A stretch of DNA of 64,000 bases from an uncultured Clostridia bacterium (GCA_947584375.1 CANPWL010000002.1:83675-147674); one strand, 5' to 3'. Shown: positions 46,820-55,494, counted from the first letter of the stretch. Program-made: numbers and translations. The notes: generated from the letters alone by a model not told the origin.

Positions 46820-47965
46820 TTAAACCATATTAAAGCTGAGAAGCATTACTACTGCTGTTGATATTATGAAAATAAGAGTAAAGCAAGATACCACGCCGAG
46901 CAAAACAGACAAAACATTGTTGATACCTCTAAGTAATGATGATATCCTGTTTTGTTCAAAAAAAGCTGATATTACCGCAGAAATCCAAATAGAAAACTTT
47001 ATACAAACTACCATTACAACAGGTTTAAGTGCCGTCACAAGAATAATTACTATCCCCAAAACACCAACACTGTTTTTAATAAGCGACAAGCTTCCCATTA
47101 AAGTTGAATAAGCGTCTGACATAGCACCTCCCACAACAGGTATCATACTTGACGCTGCATATTTTGCAGCCTTTACACCGACTGTATCCACGGAAGTTCC
47201 TATTATACTTTGAATTGATGTTACACCTATAAATACAGTAGTTATAAGACCTAATGTCCATTTGGCAGCACTTAATAATCCTCTTGAAAATCCGTTTACA
47301 GACAGATTAGGATTGATAGATTCAACAATGGAAGATGCAAGACTGAAGCTTATAAATGGAACTAATAAATAATCAATTATGAATGTTATTATCTCACATA
47401 AAAATAAAACAAGAATATAATAAGATACGCCGCTTGAAGTGTTACCGCAGGTTGCTACCACGCTTGAAAAAATAGGAACGTAAGACATTATAAACAATGA
47501 CAGATTTGATATTGTACTTTTAACAGATTCTATACAATTACTTATGGTTTCAAATAGAATTGCTGTGCAAGAAAGTACACTTATTATACTAATTATATTT
47601 AACAGATTAGAATTGCTGTTTAAAATTCCTGTTGAAACTGATGTGAAAACAATTACTAAAAGCAATGCTCCCAAAAGTTTAAGCGGACTAGATAAAAAAT
47701 CCCTTACAAGATTTAATATGTAATCGATCCAATCGCTTACCCCGACCTTAGAAGCAGATTCAGGATTATCTATTGATATTTCGTTGTCATCTAAAAAATC
47801 CTCTGCTTCATCAGGTGTATCTGATTTTATTCCGCATTCAATTTCCTGTGTGATTTCCTTTTGAGCTATTTCTGCATCATTTTCAAGAGTTTCTGCATAT
47901 CCGTTAATTTCTCCTGTTAAGCATATAATTATAAACGATATAAAAAATATTATTATTTTTTTCAT
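46820..47965 (-). CDS. spoIIIAE: Stage III sporulation protein AE
   Basis: A 381-residue polytopic membrane protein, the likely exporter-like core of the SpoIIIA complex. A signal-like first helix is followed by an acidic region (about residues 25-85), then about seven membrane helices with the family segments LLGALLLVIVFTSVSTGI near residue 100, GNTSSGVSYYILVLF near residue 175 and ASSMIPVVGGAMSDAYSTL near residue 270. ATG follows GAGGATCT. Confidence 0.95.
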   Translation of the reverse strand: MKKIIIFFISFIIICLTGEINGYAETLENDAEIAQKEITQEIECGIKSDTPDEAEDFLDDNEISIDNPESASKVGVSDWIDYILNLVRDFLSSPLKLLGALLLVIVFTSVSTGILNSNSNLLNIISIISVLSCTAILFETISNCIESVKSTISNLSLFIMSYVPIFSSVVATCGNTSSGVSYYILVLFLCEIITFIIDYLLVPFISFSLASSIVESINPNLSVNGFSRGLLSAAKWTLGLITTVFIGVTSIQSIIGTSVDTVGVKAAKYAASSMIPVVGGAMSDAYSTLMGSLSLIKNSVGVLGIVIILVTALKPVVMVVCIKFSIWISAVISAFFEQNRISSLLRGINNVLSVLLGVVSCFTLIFIISTAVVMLLSFNMV

Positions 47966-47971
47966 AGATCC

Positions 47972-48358
47972 TCAATTTAACAATTCTTCAATCAAAGAAA
48001 TTACCGCAGAATATATAGGAAGAGATATGAGCAGAATTGTTACCTTCCCAAAAAGCTCAACTCCTGTACACATAGCGTTTTCGCCTGAATCTCTGCAACA
48101 ATCACACCCAAGCTGTGTTATATAACTTATTCCAACTGACTTAAATAATATTTCTATATACTCATCACTAATACTGGTCTTTGAAAACAGCGTATCAATA
48201 GTATCGGATATATCAGAAAAGCTGATAATTACCATCATAAAAATATATCCTGCAACAAATATGCCTATTAGCATTGATATTTCTTTATTGTCCTTTTCCA
48301 GCACCTTGCAGATAATTGACGCCATAATGCAAAGTGCAGCTACTGAAATAACATTCAT
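47972..48358 (-). CDS. spoIIIAD: Stage III sporulation protein AD
   Basis: A 128-residue membrane protein with four hydrophobic segments. The family features are VLEKDNKEISMLIGIFVAGY near residue 20 and the QLGCDCCRDSGENAMCTGVELFGK stretch near residue 84, where the usual CRDAGE-type motif is visible. The ATG at 48358 has GGAG 6 nt upstream; a GTG at 48391 is an alternative start overlapping spoIIIAC. Confidence 0.93.
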   Translation of the reverse strand: MNVISVAALCIMASIICKVLEKDNKEISMLIGIFVAGYIFMMVIISFSDISDTIDTLFSKTSISDEYIEILFKSVGISYITQLGCDCCRDSGENAMCTGVELFGKVTILLISLPIYSAVISLIEELLN

Positions 48359-48387
48359 TGTTTTCTCCGTCTGCTTAATGATAAAAC

Positions 48388-48582
48388 TCACAAATCAAAA
48401 ACATCCTTTATAGTATCAAATAATGAAGCAATCTGATTTACTATAATTACAAGCACTATGATTAGTCCTGCTAAAGTAACCATCATTGCTTGCTCGTCAC
48501 GCTCTGCACGCTTTAAAAGCTGATTTAATACCGCAACGATTATTCCTACTGCGGCAATTTTAAAAACTAAATCAATCTCCAT
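48388..48582 (-). CDS. spoIIIAC: Stage III sporulation protein AC
   Basis: A 64-residue protein of two membrane helices with the family pattern: IDLVFKIAAVGIIVAVLNQLL at the N-terminus, a short charged turn KRAERDEQAMM, and a second helix LAGLIIVLVIIVNQIASLF. SpoIIIAC and AD resemble each other in fold and act together. ATG follows CAGGAGAA. Confidence 0.95.
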   Translation of the reverse strand: MEIDLVFKIAAVGIIVAVLNQLLKRAERDEQAMMVTLAGLIIVLVIIVNQIASLFDTIKDVFDL

Positions 48583-48610
48583 AACTTCTCCTGCTTATAT
48601 ATGTCTTAAA

Positions 48611-49105
48611 CTACGACAGAATTATTGATATAAATGCACCAATTAAAACTCCAAATGAATTATACATTCTGCACTTAGAGTTCTGTTCGGATTTGAGTGT
48701 TTTAATTATGTATTCCAACTGTTTTATATATCCGTCGATTATAGAAATCTGTCCATCCAAGTAAGCGGTTCCAAGTTCGTTTATAAAGCCTGTGAACAAC
48801 CGCTTGTCTTCATCTTTTAAAAACATATTATTGTTACATTCAGACTTAATACGTCTTTTATAATCAGAACATAAAAATGCTTCCTTAGATATAAAAAAGC
48901 CTTCTAGCCTCTTATTTTTTGCCAGTGAAGAAAAAAGCTCATCTACTGTCAGGCTTTGGGACTCAATCATAATTTTAATGCTTATAAATATTTCATTTAT
49001 TTTCTCTAAAATTTGTATACGTTTTTTAAATTTTGACGATAAATAAATACCGGTAAATGCCGACGCCAAAAACACAAGCATTATTCCTGCTGTTTTTACT
49101 ATCAT
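48611..49105 (-). CDS. spoIIIAB: Stage III sporulation protein AB
   Basis: A 164-residue protein resembling type II/IV secretion GspF-like helical bundles. Membrane helices lie at residues 3-25 and at the C-terminus (MYNSFGVLIGAFISIILS). The intervening cytosolic helices include KIMIESQSLTVDELFSSLA near residue 45 and FINELGTAYLDGQISIIDGY near residue 107, the SpoIIIAB signature. ATG follows AGGAAAGG. Confidence 0.93.
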   Translation of the reverse strand: MIVKTAGIMLVFLASAFTGIYLSSKFKKRIQILEKINEIFISIKIMIESQSLTVDELFSSLAKNKRLEGFFISKEAFLCSDYKRRIKSECNNNMFLKDEDKRLFTGFINELGTAYLDGQISIIDGYIKQLEYIIKTLKSEQNSKCRMYNSFGVLIGAFISIILS

Positions 49106-49146
49106 AGCTTTATTAAAAAACCTTTCCTCTTTTTATTTATTATATT

Positions 49147-50076
49147 TTAGTCTTTTATTTTCCTTATGCTGATAATTTTTCCTAAGTTGATTCCTGTTCC
49201 GAGTAAAATAACATAATCAAAAGCTTTTCTATTAAATAATTCTTTCATATATGGCTTTTTGAAAGCGTCATCAATGCTGATTGAGTGCATTGTAGCTATA
49301 ATACTGACACCTGAATTTATTGCATAATCAAGAGCTTCTAAATCGTCTTTCGTTCCTATTTCATCACATACGATAAGCTGAGGTGACATAATCTTTACAG
49401 CTGATAACATCCCATAGTACTTAGTATACGAATCAAAAACATCAGTAAAATTTCCTATATTATTCTGAGGTGACGACTTAAACACAGCTGATATTTCATT
49501 CTTTTCATCTATGAGTGATATTCTCTTTTTCATACCTATTTGCCTGCACAAATCTCTTAACAGTGTTGTTTTTCCGCTGGAAGGCGGTCCTAAAATCAAT
49601 ACGTTTTTTAAAATTGAAAGATTAAGCTTGTTTATCAAATCGTCTGCAATCCCAAAAATCTCTCTGGCTATCCTTATGCTTATTCCTGATATGTTTTTTA
49701 GAGTATCAATTTTACCGTTCTCATCTAAAACCGCCGTACCGCAAAATCCTACTCTGTTTCCTCCGTCTGTTATTATATAACCTAAAGAAATTTCTCTCTT
49801 AAAGCTGTATATTGTATTTCTGAGTGCTGTTTTATAAGTATAGTCTATGTCCTCTTCTGTCACGTGAATTGCAATTTTATAATCATCAGAAAAACATCCC
49901 TCGTCAGTTATATAATATTCATATTCTTTAACAACTGCCGTTAAATACTTACGGTTTCTTAACCGTATCTCATTAATTTCTGCCTTATCTATGTCTGACA
50001 TATTATAAAAAGGCTGTGCAAGCCTTGGCGTAAGCAGTCTTAAAGCCTTGTCCAATTTACTTTTTTGTCCTTGCAT
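49147..50076 (-). CDS. spoIIIAA: Stage III sporulation protein AA (ATPase)
   Basis: A 309-residue secretion-type ATPase that powers or assembles the SpoIIIA-IIQ channel. Walker A ILGPPSSGKTTLLRDLCR is near residue 161, Walker B MSPQLIVCDEIGTKDDLEA near residue 225, and HSISIDDAF follows. It is the first gene of the operon; ATG follows GAGAGGA. In Bacillus the operon is read by sigma-E; I could not confirm a sigma-E promoter here. Confidence 0.96.
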   Translation of the reverse strand: MQGQKSKLDKALRLLTPRLAQPFYNMSDIDKAEINEIRLRNRKYLTAVVKEYEYYITDEGCFSDDYKIAIHVTEEDIDYTYKTALRNTIYSFKREISLGYIITDGGNRVGFCGTAVLDENGKIDTLKNISGISIRIAREIFGIADDLINKLNLSILKNVLILGPPSSGKTTLLRDLCRQIGMKKRISLIDEKNEISAVFKSSPQNNIGNFTDVFDSYTKYYGMLSAVKIMSPQLIVCDEIGTKDDLEALDYAINSGVSIIATMHSISIDDAFKKPYMKELFNRKAFDYVILLGTGINLGKIISIRKIKD

Positions 50077-50145
50077 ATTTAATATCCTCTCTTTTACTTT
50101 TAAAAGTGTTTGTATTTAATCCTATGTGACAAGCTATTATTTTAT

Positions 50146-50189
50146 TACAAAAAAATAAGACAGATAATGATTTCTCAATACCTGTCTTA
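50146..50189 (-). terminator. Terminator after the SCIFF maturase
   Basis: An 8-bp stem (TAAGACAG / CTGTCTTA) with an 18-nt loop and a minus-strand T-run (TTATTTTTTT). Confidence 0.75.
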
Positions 50190-50215
50190 ATATATTATTG
50201 TAAAATATAGGCTTA

Positions 50216-51586
50216 TTATTGTTTTTCCATTTCTCTTTTTATACTCATTAAAATAGCACACTCAAGTCGTTTTCTCTGAATTTTACAAGATAATTTGTGA
50301 GCCTTTAATATATCTCCTTCATAAAGATAGTTGTTAGCGTTACATCCTCCGCTGCAATAGAATTTTGCCCAGCAGTCTTTACAATCATCCTTTGCATAAA
50401 TATGAGTTTTAGCAAACATATTCTTTATATTCAAATCAAATGTTTTCTCGTGAAGATTACCCATTTTGAATTTTTCAATTCCTACAAACTGATGACAAGG
50501 ATAAATATCTCCGTCAGGTGTAACCGCAACATATTCATTTCCGCTTCCACAACCCCTAAGACGTTTTATTGCACAGGGTCCCTGATTCAAGTCAAGCATG
50601 AAATGAAAGAAATTACAGAAGCCGCCGTCTTTTTTAATTTCGGATAACTTATCAACAAGAATATCATATTCTTCACTTATCCTATCAAGATCCGCATCGG
50701 TAATTGCATATGGCTCAGTTTCATCACCCATAACAGGTTCAACAGAAATCTGGTCAAATCCGCACTCATAAAGATGAATTACGTCATTTGAAAAGTCAAG
50801 ATTATATTTAGTGTAAGTTCCTCTTACATAATAATCTTTGTTTTTGTCACGCTTTGAGACCAATTCTTTATATTTGTCAATAATAGCATCATAGCATCCG
50901 CTTCCGTCTACACGCACTCTCATTCTGTCATTTATTTCTTTTCTTCCGTCTATTGATAAAACGACATTTGACATTTCCCTGTTTATAAAGTCAATTTTAT
51001 CATCACTTAGCAATAGTCCGTTTGTAGTTATAGTGAATCTGAAGGTCTTGCCAAATTCATTTTCTTTTCCTCTTGCATACTTAACAATTTCCCTGACAAC
51101 ATCAAAATTCATAAGAGGTTCGCCGCCGAAAAAGTCAAGCTCCAGGTTTTTCCTGTCCCCCGATTGTTCAAGCAGAAAGTCTATTGCCGCTTTCCCTGTA
51201 TCTAAATCCATAAGCTTTCTACCTTCCCCGAAATCTCCGGTTGAAGCAAAGCAGTATTTACATCTTAAATTACAGTCGTGAGCAATATGAAGACACATCG
51301 CTTTTACAGGTGACGCAACAGCATAATCAGCGAACTTTTCATAATCATCCTCACTGAAAAGAATTCCATCGTTATATAACTCAACAATTTCATCAAAACA
51401 TTCTTCGATCTCATTTAATGAATATTTTCCTGTGAGTTTGCTTACTACTTGCTCTTTACACTTTTTATCAAGTGGAAGCGATATATTTTCAATAACTTCA
51501 TATGTAATATCATCAACAATATGAACTCCTCCGGTATTAACATCTAAAACAATGTTGAATCCCTTTAATTTGAAACAATGTACCAT
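50216..51586 (-). CDS. scfB: SCIFF radical SAM maturase
   Basis: A 456-residue radical SAM/SPASM enzyme that forms thioether cross-links in the SCIFF peptide encoded upstream. An N-terminal peptide-recognition (RRE-like) domain precedes the CxxxCxxC cluster motif (C105, C109, C112 in DCNLRCKYC). FFGGEPLMNF follows near residue 152, and the C-terminal SPASM cysteines are in RLRGCGSGNEY, DIYPCHQF and DCWAKFYCSGGC. Its pairing with the six-cysteine peptide makes the identification firm. Translation starts at an ATG across a hairpin from its SD. Confidence 0.95.
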   Translation of the reverse strand: MVHCFKLKGFNIVLDVNTGGVHIVDDITYEVIENISLPLDKKCKEQVVSKLTGKYSLNEIEECFDEIVELYNDGILFSEDDYEKFADYAVASPVKAMCLHIAHDCNLRCKYCFASTGDFGEGRKLMDLDTGKAAIDFLLEQSGDRKNLELDFFGGEPLMNFDVVREIVKYARGKENEFGKTFRFTITTNGLLLSDDKIDFINREMSNVVLSIDGRKEINDRMRVRVDGSGCYDAIIDKYKELVSKRDKNKDYYVRGTYTKYNLDFSNDVIHLYECGFDQISVEPVMGDETEPYAITDADLDRISEEYDILVDKLSEIKKDGGFCNFFHFMLDLNQGPCAIKRLRGCGSGNEYVAVTPDGDIYPCHQFVGIEKFKMGNLHEKTFDLNIKNMFAKTHIYAKDDCKDCWAKFYCSGGCNANNYLYEGDILKAHKLSCKIQRKRLECAILMSIKREMEKQ

Positions 51587-51593
51587 TTTATAA

Positions 51594-51619
51594 TGCTCTT
51601 TTAAGAGCAGACCTCCTTT
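51594..51619 (-). promoter_or_regulatory. SD-hairpin leader of scfB
   Basis: Minus-strand AAAGGAGGT (51619-51611) is followed by a TGCTCTT/AAGAGCA hairpin (51609-51594), with the ATG at 51586, 7 nt after the stem. Confidence 0.7.
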
Positions 51620-51633
51620 GATCTATTCTGCAC

Positions 51634-51666
51634 AAAAATTAAAGGGACAAATCCTGTCCCTTTAAT
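51634..51666 (-). terminator. Terminator between scfA and scfB
   Basis: A perfect 12-bp stem (ATTAAAGGGACA / TGTCCCTTTAAT, loop of 5) is followed on the minus strand by T5. It probably lets the peptide be made in excess over its maturase. Confidence 0.85.
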
Positions 51667-51695
51667 AAATATTATCTTCATAAGACAATTAATAA

Positions 51696-51839
51696 TTAAG
51701 CATCTTTTTCACATTTTTGATTTGCAACCGTGCATGATGTCTTACAAGCGGACTGGCATGAAGCCTGACAGTTTCCGCATCCGCCTTTAGCAGCAGTCTT
51801 CTTTAAATTTGCTTTATTTATAGTCTTGATATGTTTCAT
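51696..51839 (-). CDS. scfA: SCIFF ranthipeptide precursor
   Basis: A 47-residue precursor of the six-cysteines-in-forty-five-residues family. The leader MKHIKTINKANLKKTAAKGG is followed by the core with C21, C24, C28, C32, C36 and C43. scfB cross-links these Cys to neighbouring residues (here Thr, Ser and Ala positions among them). ATG at 51839 follows CGGAGGAATAAAA. SCIFF is near-universal in Clostridia; its role is unknown, possibly in quorum sensing or metabolism. Confidence 0.96.
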   Translation of the reverse strand: MKHIKTINKANLKKTAAKGGCGNCQASCQSACKTSCTVANQKCEKDA

Positions 51840-51892
51840 TTTTATTCCTCCGAATTTTGTTTTTTTCAGTATATCACAAATAAAGAATAATG

Positions 51893-52303
51893 TCAATATC
51901 TATGGTATTTTGAATTTGCACCTACTATTCCGCCTATTGCACCGCACACAAGAGTAAGAATAAGCTTTGAAGTGGCGCTGAATGACAATACAGTATCAGC
52001 AAAAATTGCTCCGAATATCACAATTACGCAAAACATCATAAATCCGCACAAAGCGCCTCTGTAAATTCCCTTATTGTGTTTTCGTCTTGAACAAATATAT
52101 CCGCCAAAATAAGTTCCCGCCCCTAGTGCAACAGTAGAAAGCAATTTAACCACTTTATTCGGAGCATCAATCTTTGTTAGAATAAACGAAAAAAACATAA
52201 GAACAAGCAAAGTTATTATAAAACCTGCAATTATGGCTAAAAAAACAAAAAATATATCCTTTTTAACTGTTGATGAGGAGCGTCTTCTGGTATTGGTAAG
52301 CAA
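51893..52303 (-). CDS. TIGR04086-type small membrane protein
   Basis: A 136-residue protein with four hydrophobic segments after a basic N-terminus (TNTRRRSSSTVKKD): AIIAGFIITLLVLMFFSFIL, LSTVALGAGTYFGGYICS, GALCGFMMFCVIVIFGAI and LTLVCGAIGGIVGANSK. It is found next to scfA in many Clostridia. The start is TTG at 52303, 7 nt after AGGAGGG. Function unknown. Confidence 0.82.
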   Translation of the reverse strand: MLTNTRRRSSSTVKKDIFFVFLAIIAGFIITLLVLMFFSFILTKIDAPNKVVKLLSTVALGAGTYFGGYICSRRKHNKGIYRGALCGFMMFCVIVIFGAIFADTVLSFSATSKLILTLVCGAIGGIVGANSKYHRY

Positions 52304-52304
52304 A

Positions 52305-52346
52305 AAAATCCCTCCTAAAGTCTCAACAAGGGACGCAGCCCGGTTG
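52305..52346 (-). promoter_or_regulatory. Leader with SD-masking stem before the membrane protein
   Basis: On the minus strand GGG-CTGCGT-CCC is followed by UCCCU that can pair with the AGGGA of the SD AGGAGGGA, ahead of T7. The two pairings exclude each other. A possible 5' UTR switch; the 155-bp gap shows no recognised riboswitch. Confidence 0.35.
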
Positions 52347-52458
52347 TCTGGTCTATAATATAAATACCGTTATAACTGAAAATGCTGCTGTATAAAAGCA
52401 GTATATCTCAATTAATCATAATAAACTTTATTCAGGATTTTTAAAAAATATTACTATT

Positions 52459-52779
52459 TTATTGATCTTCGTGAACAGTCAAGTTCTGAGCAATAGCCCA
52501 TTTCTTAACACGGATTTTACTTCTGTCTCCGCCTGTTTCAACAACAACGGTATCGTCCTTTATTGAGAAAACAATACCCACAACTCCGCCGGCTGTAACA
52601 ACTTCATCACCGACCTGAAGATTCTTTCTCATAATAGCGTCCTGCTTATCCTTTTTTCTCTGAGGTCTTATAAGCAGAAAATAAAATACTACAATGATTA
52701 AAATCAATGGTAAAAGGCTTACCAAAGACATTGCCGAACTAGCATTGGATCCTGCTAAAGTATTAATAAAAATATTCAT
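52459..52779 (-). CDS. yajC: Preprotein translocase subunit YajC
   Basis: A 106-residue accessory subunit of the Sec translocon: a short N-terminus, one membrane helix near residues 19-40 (SLLPLILIIVVFYFLLIRPQ), then the YajC motif RPQRKKDKQDAIMRKNLQVGDEVVTAGG-type segment. ATG follows AGGAGG, with its own promoter. Confidence 0.96.
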   Translation of the reverse strand: MNIFINTLAGSNASSAMSLVSLLPLILIIVVFYFLLIRPQRKKDKQDAIMRKNLQVGDEVVTAGGVVGIVFSIKDDTVVVETGGDRSKIRVKKWAIAQNLTVHEDQ

Positions 52780-52812
52780 TGATTTTTTTCCTCCTAATAA
52801 AATTTCCTTTTT

Positions 52813-52841
52813 ATTATATCAGCATTTTAATATAAAGACAA
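52813..52841 (-). promoter_or_regulatory. Sigma-A promoter for yajC
   Basis: Minus-strand TTGTCT, 17 nt, then TATAAT with TGA before it. About 40 bp from the yajC start. Confidence 0.65.
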
Positions 52842-52886
52842 GTCCTTTTATAAAAAATTCAGCATTGTAAATCAAATTTATTACAG

Positions 52887-54164
52887 TTATTCTGACAATT
52901 CTTTTGTTATAAAGGTATACTCAGACTCAACTCTTTCAGTAAATTTGCTATCAGCGGAAAACAAATTTTTATAGTTATATACAGCAACTCCACCGTAATT
53001 TGAAAGTTTTTTTGCATCATTGATTTGCCGTGCAATAATCCCATCGTTGTTAATGTATTCGTCTTCGGATATAACTTTATATTCTGCCAAACCTATTATG
53101 AGTTTTATATTATCGTTAGTTTTTAGCTTATCCCATCTTTTTATTGTATCAAGATAAGGACTTGTGCTGGAATAACCATAGTAAACCTGCGGAGTTATAT
53201 AATCTATATATCCATCCTTGCTGCACCAAGTTTTAACATCTGCAAACTGGAGCTGATAATCATTTTCTATATTTCCCTGTGGTGAAATACCAAACTTTAC
53301 ATTCGTATTTATCTTTTTTATTGAACTGTATACCAGCTTGACCATTTTATTAATGTTATCAATACGCCAACTTGATAAATCAGAATTTCCTGATTTTTTA
53401 AATGCACTTTTATCAAAGTTTTTTTCAGTAGTAGGATAAAAGTAATCGTCAAAATGAATTCCGTCAACTTTATAATTTTTAACTATTTCGCTTGCTCCAT
53501 CTGCTACAAGTTGTCTTACTTCCTCATAAGCAGGATTGAGCCACAGATGCACGTCATCTTTAACTTTGACAATATAAGTTCCATTCTTTTCCTTATCATT
53601 GTACCATTTTTTAACTGTGTATATATCAGATGTTGAATTTAAGTTTTCAACTGTTCCGCATCTGAACGGATTTATCCATGCGTGCACCGATAAATTCAGT
53701 TTATGCGCAATTGATATTATGATTTTTAAAGGATCGTATGTATTTGACCCTAGATAATATGTTTTTGGAAATAAATCTGACTTATAAAAAGCGTCCTCAA
53801 AAGCTCTTACGTGAATATATACAGTATTAAATCCTGCATTGCTGACATTTTTAAGGGCATTACTCATCAATGCTTTAAATTCTGATTTTGACTTTCCCGA
53901 AATAAACTCAGCTAAATCAATATACGAAAACCATATAGCCTTTTGTTCATTATAATTTAAAGGCTCATATACTGTTTTAGCATTTTCAATATTAGTCCTA
54001 GATGGCGAAGTATTTCCGCTGATTTGTTTCTTTATATCATTATTAAGTGCAATCCCCTCATTTCTTACTTCAAACCTTTCCAAATTCACACTTTTTTTGC
54101 AAGAACACATTAATAACAGTAAAATCATAAACAGCGGTAAAATTTTTATTTTTTTTAGATTCAA
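52887..54164 (-). CDS. GHL10-type family 10 glycosidase-like lipoprotein
   Basis: A 425-residue lipoprotein with a signal peptide ending in the lipobox LLMC (C20). The TIM-barrel of the GHL10/DUF187 family covers about residues 73-425: KAIWFSYIDLAEF near residue 75, FNTVYIHVRAFEDAFY near residue 115, VHAWINPFRCGT near residue 160, and VDGIHFDDYFYPT near residue 225, whose Asp residues are likely catalytic. Homologues are thought to act on peptidoglycan or other glycans. Start TTG at 54164 follows AAGGAGGACAAACA. Confidence 0.9.
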   Translation of the reverse strand: MNLKKIKILPLFMILLLLMCSCKKSVNLERFEVRNEGIALNNDIKKQISGNTSPSRTNIENAKTVYEPLNYNEQKAIWFSYIDLAEFISGKSKSEFKALMSNALKNVSNAGFNTVYIHVRAFEDAFYKSDLFPKTYYLGSNTYDPLKIIISIAHKLNLSVHAWINPFRCGTVENLNSTSDIYTVKKWYNDKEKNGTYIVKVKDDVHLWLNPAYEEVRQLVADGASEIVKNYKVDGIHFDDYFYPTTEKNFDKSAFKKSGNSDLSSWRIDNINKMVKLVYSSIKKINTNVKFGISPQGNIENDYQLQFADVKTWCSKDGYIDYITPQVYYGYSSTSPYLDTIKRWDKLKTNDNIKLIIGLAEYKVISEDEYINNDGIIARQINDAKKLSNYGGVAVYNYKNLFSADSKFTERVESEYTFITKELSE

Positions 54165-54280
54165 TGTTTGTCCTCCTTTTTTGACTTTATAAAAGTATAT
54201 TAAAAATTAGAACAAATATGATTGATAATATCTGTTTAATAAATACATATAAATAATTTTATAAAAAATCTTTCAATATA

Positions 54281-54309
54281 TTGAATTTTTTTGAAAAATA
54301 ATGTATAAT
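54281..54309 (+). promoter_or_regulatory. Promoter for the tyrosine recombinase
   Basis: TTGAAT, a 17-nt spacer, then TATAAT, 152 bp before the recombinase ATG, giving a long AT-rich leader. A TTCTCGAGAA palindrome lies near 54422. The 296-bp gap between the divergent genes holds nothing else I recognise. Confidence 0.6.
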
Positions 54310-54460
54310 GTTTATAAAACAACAAAATATTTAGAATTTTTTGTATGATTGTATAATTTCAGAAAATCTGTTGACATTGAAAAATTTATTTATCAATTAA
54401 TTACAATTTAAGTAACTAAACTTCTCGAGAATTTAGAATAAAAATAAGAGGAGTTTTTCT

Positions 54461-55291
54461 ATGCAAATAAATAATTTTGAAGTTAATAAAGAACCGTATC
54501 GGGAATTTCTTATCAAAAGAGAGCTAAGTGAAAAAACTGTCAATAAATATTTGCGTGACAGCGAGCGTTTTTATACGGATATTGGTGAAAATGAAATTGA
54601 TTTCAACAGTGTAAGCGAGTATAAAAATCGTCTCATACGGCGGTACAAAAGTACGACGGTCAATTCTTATCTTATTTCTCTCAATCTTTATTGGAACTGG
54701 TGCGGACGTGATGATTTATGCGTTTCGCTTATTAAGTGTCAGCGTTCTTATTTTTCTGCCTGTGAATTCTCTGTTTCTGAATATCATTCAATGATTGATT
54801 ATGCTAAAAGATCAGGTAATATTAAGTGGTATATTATTATGCGCTGTCTTGGCAGTTTGGGAATACGTGTGGGTGAACTTAAATTTATTACTTATGAATC
54901 TCTCATCCGCAGTTGTGCAGAAATACTATTCAAAGCGAAATTGAGGACAATACTCTTCCCCGAAACGCTGAGAGAGGAACTTATATCATATTGTAAAATT
55001 TGTGGGATTGAAAACGGTCCTGTATTCCTTAACAAAAAAGGAACTGCACCGATTGATCCGTCAGTAGTATGGAGAAACCTTAAAAGAATAGCCTGTATGT
55101 GCGGTATAGATGAATCAAAGGTGTTTCCGCATAATTTCCGACATATGTTTGCAAGAGTATATATGGACACTTACCATAATATAGTTGACTTGGCAGATAT
55201 TCTAGGACATAGTTCAATAGAAACAACAAGAATATATACAAAAACCTCAAAAGAGGTACAAAGAAAGAGAATTGAACTTCTTGCACTGTAA
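54461..55291 (+). CDS. Tyrosine recombinase, putative DNA invertase
   Basis: A 276-residue phage-integrase-family recombinase. The catalytic residues are all present: R136 (LGIRVGEL), H224 and R227 (HNFRHMFAR), H250 (LGHSS) and the nucleophile Y259 (RIYTKTS). The N-terminal SAM-like core-binding domain covers residues 8-90. It is shorter than, and distinct from, the Xer protein at 26564. Ten bases after its stop begins a 23-bp inverted repeat whose partner lies just before the DUF2589 operon, so its likely job is to invert that segment. Compare Mpi- or RecV-type invertases. Confidence 0.9.
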   Translation: MQINNFEVNKEPYREFLIKRELSEKTVNKYLRDSERFYTDIGENEIDFNSVSEYKNRLIRRYKSTTVNSYLISLNLYWNWCGRDDLCVSLIKCQRSYFSACEFSVSEYHSMIDYAKRSGNIKWYIIMRCLGSLGIRVGELKFITYESLIRSCAEILFKAKLRTILFPETLREELISYCKICGIENGPVFLNKKGTAPIDPSVVWRNLKRIACMCGIDESKVFPHNFRHMFARVYMDTYHNIVDLADILGHSSIETTRIYTKTSKEVQRKRIELLAL

Positions 55292-55299
55292 AATGCAAT

Positions 55300-55328
55300 G
55301 TAATACAACATTTAATTGCATTTGTCAA
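55300..55328 (-). promoter_or_regulatory. Promoter inside the putative invertible segment, facing left
   Basis: On the minus strand TTGACA (55328-55323), then 17 nt, then TATTAC (55305-55300), with the -10 formed by the repeat. It now points back into the recombinase. After inversion the TTGACA would lie 17 nt before TATTAT at 55446-55451 and drive the DUF2589 operon. Confidence 0.6.
55301..55323 (+). repeat. Left inverted repeat (putative recombination site)
   Basis: A 23-bp repeat with arms TAATACAACATT and ATTGCATTT around a TA pair. It matches the reverse complement of 55428-55450 at 21 of 23 positions; only the central two bases differ. Half-sites WAATRCAA flank a 7-bp spacer. Confidence 0.75.
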
Positions 55329-55367
55329 TACTTTTTTGAAAATAAATTGATTAATTATACTTTTATG

Positions 55368-55408
55368 CCCCGTAAAGAGCAATTAAAACTCTTTACGGGG
55401 ACTTTTTA
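55368..55408 (+). terminator. Orientation-dependent terminator in the putative invertible segment
   Basis: A perfect 12-bp stem (CCCCGTAAAGAG / CTCTTTACGGGG) is followed by ACTTTTTATG. In the present orientation it blocks reading from the recombinase into the operon. If inverted, the hairpin would be followed by CATAAAAG, with no U-run. Confidence 0.85.
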
Positions 55409-55427
55409 TGCAGATAATTAAACCGAA

Positions 55428-55450
55428 AAATGCAATATAATGTTGTATTA
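55428..55450 (+). repeat. Right inverted repeat (putative recombination site)
   Basis: Arms AAATGCAAT and AATGTTGTATTA around an AT pair, the inverted partner of 55301-55323. Its right end forms the TATTAT hexamer at 55446-55451. At the present -35 position, 55423-55428 reads CCGAAA, a poor match. Confidence 0.75.
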
Positions 55451-55494
55451 TGTGACTGTGGTACCACGATAAAAAATATAAGGAGGAATATATT

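Noticed and set aside
50077..50145. Sigma-E promoter before spoIIIAA
   Set aside because: Expected from other spore-formers, but no -35/-10 pair good enough to report was found by eye.
52305..52458. Possible T-box leader before the TIGR04086-type gene
   Set aside because: The CGTCCCTTG segment recalls a T-box end, but the gap is only 155 bp, the AGGGTGGNACCGCG core is absent, and the gene is not amino-acid related.
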